The position numbers and the translations under genes are program-made. The notes beneath the pieces are model-generated. The model searched no databases and was not told where the DNA came from. It saw nothing but the letters and a program-made list of their open reading frames with translations. From Pantanalinema rosaneae (GTDB lineage: Bacteria > Cyanobacteriota > Cyanobacteriia > Leptolyngbyales > Leptolyngbyaceae), in assembly GCF_050753385.1 (NCBI RefSeq), contig NZ_JBLZFZ010000012.1, positions 62,001 through 126,000 on the forward strand: a DNA stretch of 64,000 nt. Direction: 5' to 3'. Positions 60,604 to 64,000 of the stretch are shown here, in pieces (position 1 is the stretch's first letter; each line of letters starts with the position of its first letter).

Positions 60604-61656
60604 ATGGTACAGAGTCCTCTTCCTCCAGATTGGTTACAGCAATTTTCTGATCCTTACGCTGTACTTGGTGTATCTGTTGCCGCTGATGATCGCCGCATTC
60701 AGAAGCGCTATCGGCAGATTGCTATGGTGTTGCATCCCGATCGCTTTGCTGGGAATGATGCTGGCAGTCAAGATCTGGCGAGTCAACTGCTGGCCCGGTT
60801 GATTAATCCCACCTATGAGAAGCTGAAGCAGGAGCAGAATCGCAAGGAGAGCCTGGCGTTATTACGCTTGCAGGTGAGAAAGCTGACGCGAGAGAAACCG
60901 TTATCACCCCAAAGTGAACTGGCACAGCAGTTGATGACGCATCCTGCCAGTAATGTTGATGTGTTTTATGAGCAAGCGATCGCCAAACTGGCAGAGACTC
61001 AGTACCAGCCGATCGAGCAATTTCAGACCATCACCCTTGAGTTAACGGAACTGAATCAGGTTTACCTACGGTTGAAGATGGGCAGTACACCGATTCGGGA
61101 ACAACGAACGGGATTAGTGCCAGCGACCGAAGCCCAGCCCGTAGCCTTTACGCCTGCTCCTAGCCATCCGGAGACGGTGACTGAGAGCTATGCTCAACGC
61201 CATTATCGTCGGGCACAGGAATATGCCAGACAAGGGAGATGGCCTCAGGTGGTACAGGAGATGCGGGATGCGATCAGGATTGAAGCTGATCATGGGGAGT
61301 ACCACGCTCTCTTAGGCGTAGCCTACTTACACCAAAACATGACGGGTACTGCCAAAGCCTATATACGGCGGGCATTAGAGCTTAACCCCGAGGATGCGAT
61401 CGCCAACCGGTATGCCGCTCGACTGGGGTTAACGCCAACGGCTACCAATGCATCGTCACCCAATGGGCGATCGCCTGCTTCTAGTGCAACTCCGTCCACC
61501 AATCAGACTCGTAATGCTGCCGCAAATAGTAGCCGTAGCCATGTCTCTACCAGCCATTCCAGCCGAGTAACGCCACAGAAACGAGGTCTATTCGGTTGGT
61601 TCCGCTCAATTCTCAAGTTCTTCCGCAATTTATTTACCCGTCAACGGCAAGCCTGA
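60604..61656 (+). CDS. J-domain protein with TPR repeats
   Basis: This is a 350-residue protein. The J domain is at about 15-70 (DPYAVLGVSVAADDRRIQKRY with HPD in VLHPDRFAG; core quoted YAVLGVSVAADDRRIQ). A helical linker follows, then at least two tetratricopeptide repeats near 200-275 (QEYARQGRWPQVVQEMRDAI; GVAYLHQNMTGTAKAYIRRAL). A Ser/Asn-rich low-complexity region leads to a basic hydrophobic C-terminus (GLFGWFRSILKFFRNLF) that may associate with membrane. It is a cochaperone recruiting DnaK (family knowledge). The ATG at 60604 is chosen over a TTG two codons earlier. Confidence 0.85.
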   Translation: MVQSPLPPDWLQQFSDPYAVLGVSVAADDRRIQKRYRQIAMVLHPDRFAGNDAGSQDLASQLLARLINPTYEKLKQEQNRKESLALLRLQVRKLTREKPLSPQSELAQQLMTHPASNVDVFYEQAIAKLAETQYQPIEQFQTITLELTELNQVYLRLKMGSTPIREQRTGLVPATEAQPVAFTPAPSHPETVTESYAQRHYRRAQEYARQGRWPQVVQEMRDAIRIEADHGEYHALLGVAYLHQNMTGTAKAYIRRALELNPEDAIANRYAARLGLTPTATNASSPNGRSPASSATPSTNQTRNAAANSSRSHVSTSHSSRVTPQKRGLFGWFRSILKFFRNLFTRQRQA

Positions 61657-61809
61657 TCGGTATAGGGTTGGAAGTGGCAGAACTGATGTGATTCCAGGGT
61701 TGAATAAGTAGTGGAACCCCTACTTAACTCCGATCGATGCCTGACTTAGAATGTGGATATAGATAAGGCTAAGTATTGCCCTACCCACCTTACAACGCAG
61801 TTTGAAGCA

Positions 61810-62133
61810 ATGGGATTTTTTGATTCTGAGATTGTTCAACAAGAAGCAAAGCAGCTATTTGAGGACTATCAATCCCTCATGCAGTTAGGCGGTAGCTATG
61901 GCAAATTCGATCGCGAAGGGAAAAAGCTATTTATTGAACAAATGGAATCCGTCATGGATCGGTATCGCATTTTCATGAAGCGCTTCGAGCTATCGGAGGA
62001 TTTCATGGCACAAATGACGGTACAACAGCTTAGAACTCAGTTAGATCAATTTGGCATTACCCCGCAGCAAATGTTTGATCAGATGAACCTGACCCTGGAA
62101 CGGATGAAGTCAGAGATCGAACATCAAACCTAG
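61810..62133 (+). CDS. DUF1825 family protein
   Basis: This is a 107-residue soluble helical protein of a family restricted to cyanobacteria. It begins MGFFDSEIVQQEAKQLFEDY and contains GKFDREGKKLFIEQMES and DRYRIFMKRFELSEDF. The ATG at 61810 matches the family start; an upstream GTG-started frame from 61753 does not. Function unknown. It converges on the penicillin-binding protein gene. Confidence 0.85.
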   Translation: MGFFDSEIVQQEAKQLFEDYQSLMQLGGSYGKFDREGKKLFIEQMESVMDRYRIFMKRFELSEDFMAQMTVQQLRTQLDQFGITPQQMFDQMNLTLERMKSEIEHQT

Positions 62134-62201
62134 CCCTTAAGGCGGATTGAGGCTCGATCGGCGATCGGTAAACTGACCCACGGGTTGACTAGAGGGTGAG
62201 A

Positions 62202-64000
62202 TTAGGAGGGAGCCGGGAAATCTGAGGCAGGACGGAAGTTCTGGACAGGCACCCCTTCTAAGGCACGTTCCATAAATCGCCGCCAGATCGGAGCGACATA
62301 GGTTCCTCCCGTTGCTCCATAGCCGATCGGGCTGTAGTTATCATTGCCCACCCAAACAGCAGTAGACAGTTGCGGCACATAACCCACAAACCAGATGTCG
62401 CGTTCTGATGACGTGGTTCCGGTTTTGCCTGCCGCCGGACGACCCAGACGGGCAGAGGTGGCTGTACCCGATTCAATTACACTTTGCAGCACACTGTTCA
62501 GCGAGGCAGATGCCCAGGGGTCAAGCACTAACTGGGGTTTTGGCGTGTTGTCCAGCAGAACATTGCCACTACTATCAGTGACTTGCACGATTAAGGTGGT
62601 GTCTGAATGCCAGCCGTTATTCGCAAAGGTAGCGTAGGAACCAGCCATTTCCAGGGGGGTTAAATCGACCGATCCTAGTGGTAGGGAAACCACAGGTTCG
62701 ATCGGGCTCCGAATCCCCAAAGTGCGACAGACATCAATCACTTTGTTTAAGCCGATTTCCTGCCCTAGCCGCACCGCCGGAATATTACGCGACATGGCTA
62801 ACGCCGATCGAATACTCATAGGCCCCGCAAAGGAACCATCATAGTTCTGGGGATAGTACATATCGTACCCATCCGGATAGCCGACTGGACTGTCGTTAAT
62901 CGTAGACTCGGGGCCATACTTCCCAGACGCAAAGGCGGTGTAGTAAACAAATGGTTTGAAGGCAGATCCGGGTTGTCGCAGGGCTTGAATGGCTCGGTTG
63001 TACTGACTCTTCTTATAATCCACCCCTCCCACCATCGCCTTGACGAAGTGAGTCCGGGGATCAACGGCGACTAATGCCATTTGATCAGCATAAACCCCCT
63101 GGCTGAGTAAGGACTCATGCCCTTCCGCCACAACTTGTTCGGCAATCCGTTGCAGTTTGGTGTCGATCGTGGTTTGCACCCGCATACCACCCTTTAGGAC
63201 GGCATCTCGCCCAAACCGTTTGGTCAATTCCTGTACTGCCGCCTCAGTCACATAGGGCATCTGGCTGGTTTGGAACGAAGTAATTTGCCCTAACTTGATC
63301 GGTTGTTTTTTGGCTGCCGCCTCTTCCTGAGGCGTAATCCACTGTAGCTCCTTCATCCGGTTCAGCACTTCTGCCTGCCGTTGTTTGGCTTTTTCCATAC
63401 TGGCAAATGGACTCAAGCTTTCTGGTGCTTGGATTAGCCCGGCCATCATGGCGGCTTCTGCCAAATTCAGGTTAGCGGATGATTTACCAAAATAACTTTG
63501 TGCCGCCGTTTCGGCTCCATAGGTGTTATGTCCCCAGTAGACCTGATTCAGATACATTTCCAGAACCTGGTCTTTATTAAAAATTTGTTCCAGTCGCATG
63601 GCTAACACCGACTCTGCCACCTTGCGGCTGAATGCCTGCTTCGGCGATAGAAACAGGTTTTTCACTAACTGCATGGTGATTGTAGACCCACCCTCTACGG
63701 TGCGTCCCTGTATCCAGTTTGCCCGCACTGCCCGTACAACCGCCCCGACATTCACCCCATGATGCTGGTAGAAAAAGCTATCTTCAACCGCTAACACTGC
63801 CCGCTTTAAATGAGGCGAAATTTTATTGAGCGGCATCACCTCTCGGTTGGCTTCGCCATGCAGACTGGCTAATGGCTTACCTTTGATGTCGTAAATATGG
63901 GTGGTTTCAGTGGGGGCATAGCTGCGTAACACCCGCACATCTGGCAAGTTACGGAAGCTAATTGCCAGACCGACTAGTCCGCCTGCAACGACCGAACTGG
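62202..64000 (-). CDS. Class A penicillin-binding protein (PBP1A-like), 5' end beyond the window
   Basis: This is a bifunctional peptidoglycan glycosyltransferase/transpeptidase. The frame is open to the window edge, where a transmembrane segment (VVAGGLVGLAISF) is seen, so only the cytoplasmic N-terminus is missing. The GT51 domain has AVEDSFFYQHHGVN and EGGSTITMQLVKNLFL. The transpeptidase domain has the active-site Ser in PGSAFKPFVYY, SRN in AMSRNIPAVRL and KTG in AAGKTGTTSS. All catalytic motifs are intact. It synthesises and crosslinks peptidoglycan at the plasma membrane. The C-terminus is short, without extra domains. Confidence 0.94.
   Translation of the reverse strand, partial: SSVVAGGLVGLAISFRNLPDVRVLRSYAPTETTHIYDIKGKPLASLHGEANREVMPLNKISPHLKRAVLAVEDSFFYQHHGVNVGAVVRAVRANWIQGRTVEGGSTITMQLVKNLFLSPKQAFSRKVAESVLAMRLEQIFNKDQVLEMYLNQVYWGHNTYGAETAAQSYFGKSSANLNLAEAAMMAGLIQAPESLSPFASMEKAKQRQAEVLNRMKELQWITPQEEAAAKKQPIKLGQITSFQTSQMPYVTEAAVQELTKRFGRDAVLKGGMRVQTTIDTKLQRIAEQVVAEGHESLLSQGVYADQMALVAVDPRTHFVKAMVGGVDYKKSQYNRAIQALRQPGSAFKPFVYYTAFASGKYGPESTINDSPVGYPDGYDMYYPQNYDGSFAGPMSIRSALAMSRNIPAVRLGQEIGLNKVIDVCRTLGIRSPIEPVVSLPLGSVDLTPLEMAGSYATFANNGWHSDTTLIVQVTDSSGNVLLDNTPKPQLVLDPWASASLNSVLQSVIESGTATSARLGRPAAGKTGTTSSERDIWFVGYVPQLSTAVWVGNDNYSPIGYGATGGTYVAPIWRRFMERALEGVPVQNFRPASDFPAPS

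Noticed and set aside
1..64000. tRNA, rRNA, CRISPR arrays, insertion sequences, prophage
   Set aside because: No T-loop-type GGTTCRANYCC with matching acceptor stem, no regularly spaced repeats, and no transposase, integrase or phage structural gene was seen on reading.

Overview
The window is chromosomal DNA from a cyanobacterium, probably a filamentous or Leptolyngbya/Oscillatoria-like one. The sequence shows a photosystem I gene (psaL), a photosystem II gene (psbZ), ycf34, glycolate dehydrogenase subunits (glcE, glcF), several cyanobacteria-restricted small families, and a very high density of the HIP1 octamer GCGATCGC. No rRNA, tRNA, CRISPR array or insertion sequence was recognised. Genes are densely packed on both strands, with several convergent pairs only 0-10 bases apart or overlapping (17255/17256, 30697/30700, 42919/42925, 52664/52675, 59015/58993).

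Layout. 0-8 kb: 5' part of der, sulfide:quinone reductase, an L,D-transpeptidase-like exported protein, psaL with a strong terminator, ribH-psbZ, and a long DHH-CBS-tRNA nucleotidyltransferase. 8-17.3 kb: a signalling and surface block with a PEP-CTERM protein, a Ser/Thr kinase-like protein whose catalytic residues are replaced (probable pseudokinase), an ABC1/UbiB kinase, a PP2C phosphatase, and an overlapping FecR - CHASE2 histidine kinase pair. 17.3-24.1 kb: a calpain-like protease with two PPC domains, a class I amidotransferase, and glcE-glcF. 24.1-29.9 kb: a visibly AT-richer accessory stretch with a SLATT-like 2TM protein, a VanW-like protein, a secreted RNase T2, an EEP-family nuclease/phosphatase and small secreted or coiled-coil proteins.

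30-39 kb: a NarL-type response regulator; a two-domain phospholipase D-helix-hairpin-helix protein broken by a frameshift; DUF2993; a divergent PAP2 protein with crtE and folD; a lipase-like hydrolase; and cobI. 39-48.5 kb: a TonB-like protein, a Cache-HAMP histidine kinase, plsX-fabH, a stand-alone M41 (FtsH-like) peptidase domain, a VanY carboxypeptidase and an AEC permease. 48.5-64 kb: rimI; lysA-cdaA-uppS (cell-wall precursor and c-di-AMP synthesis); DUF3143 and a membrane J protein; an O-antigen-ligase-like protein; YaaW; a second CCA-type nucleotidyltransferase; ycf34-lepB; DnaJ-TPR; DUF1825; and the C-terminal bulk of a class A penicillin-binding protein that runs off the window end.

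Two things link parts of the window. The two nucleotidyltransferases (5.0 and 56.4 kb) may be the separate CC-adding and A-adding enzymes known in Synechocystis. Two short sequence families also recur: a GGGGAGATG-type low-complexity repeat at six places, two of them inside coding sequence, and an AGGGAGCAAATTG-type imperfect palindrome upstream of several genes. No clearly new multi-gene system is proven here. The best leads are the pseudokinase, the frameshifted EF-hand/PLD/HhH protein, the AT-rich SLATT/RNase island and the two repeat families.
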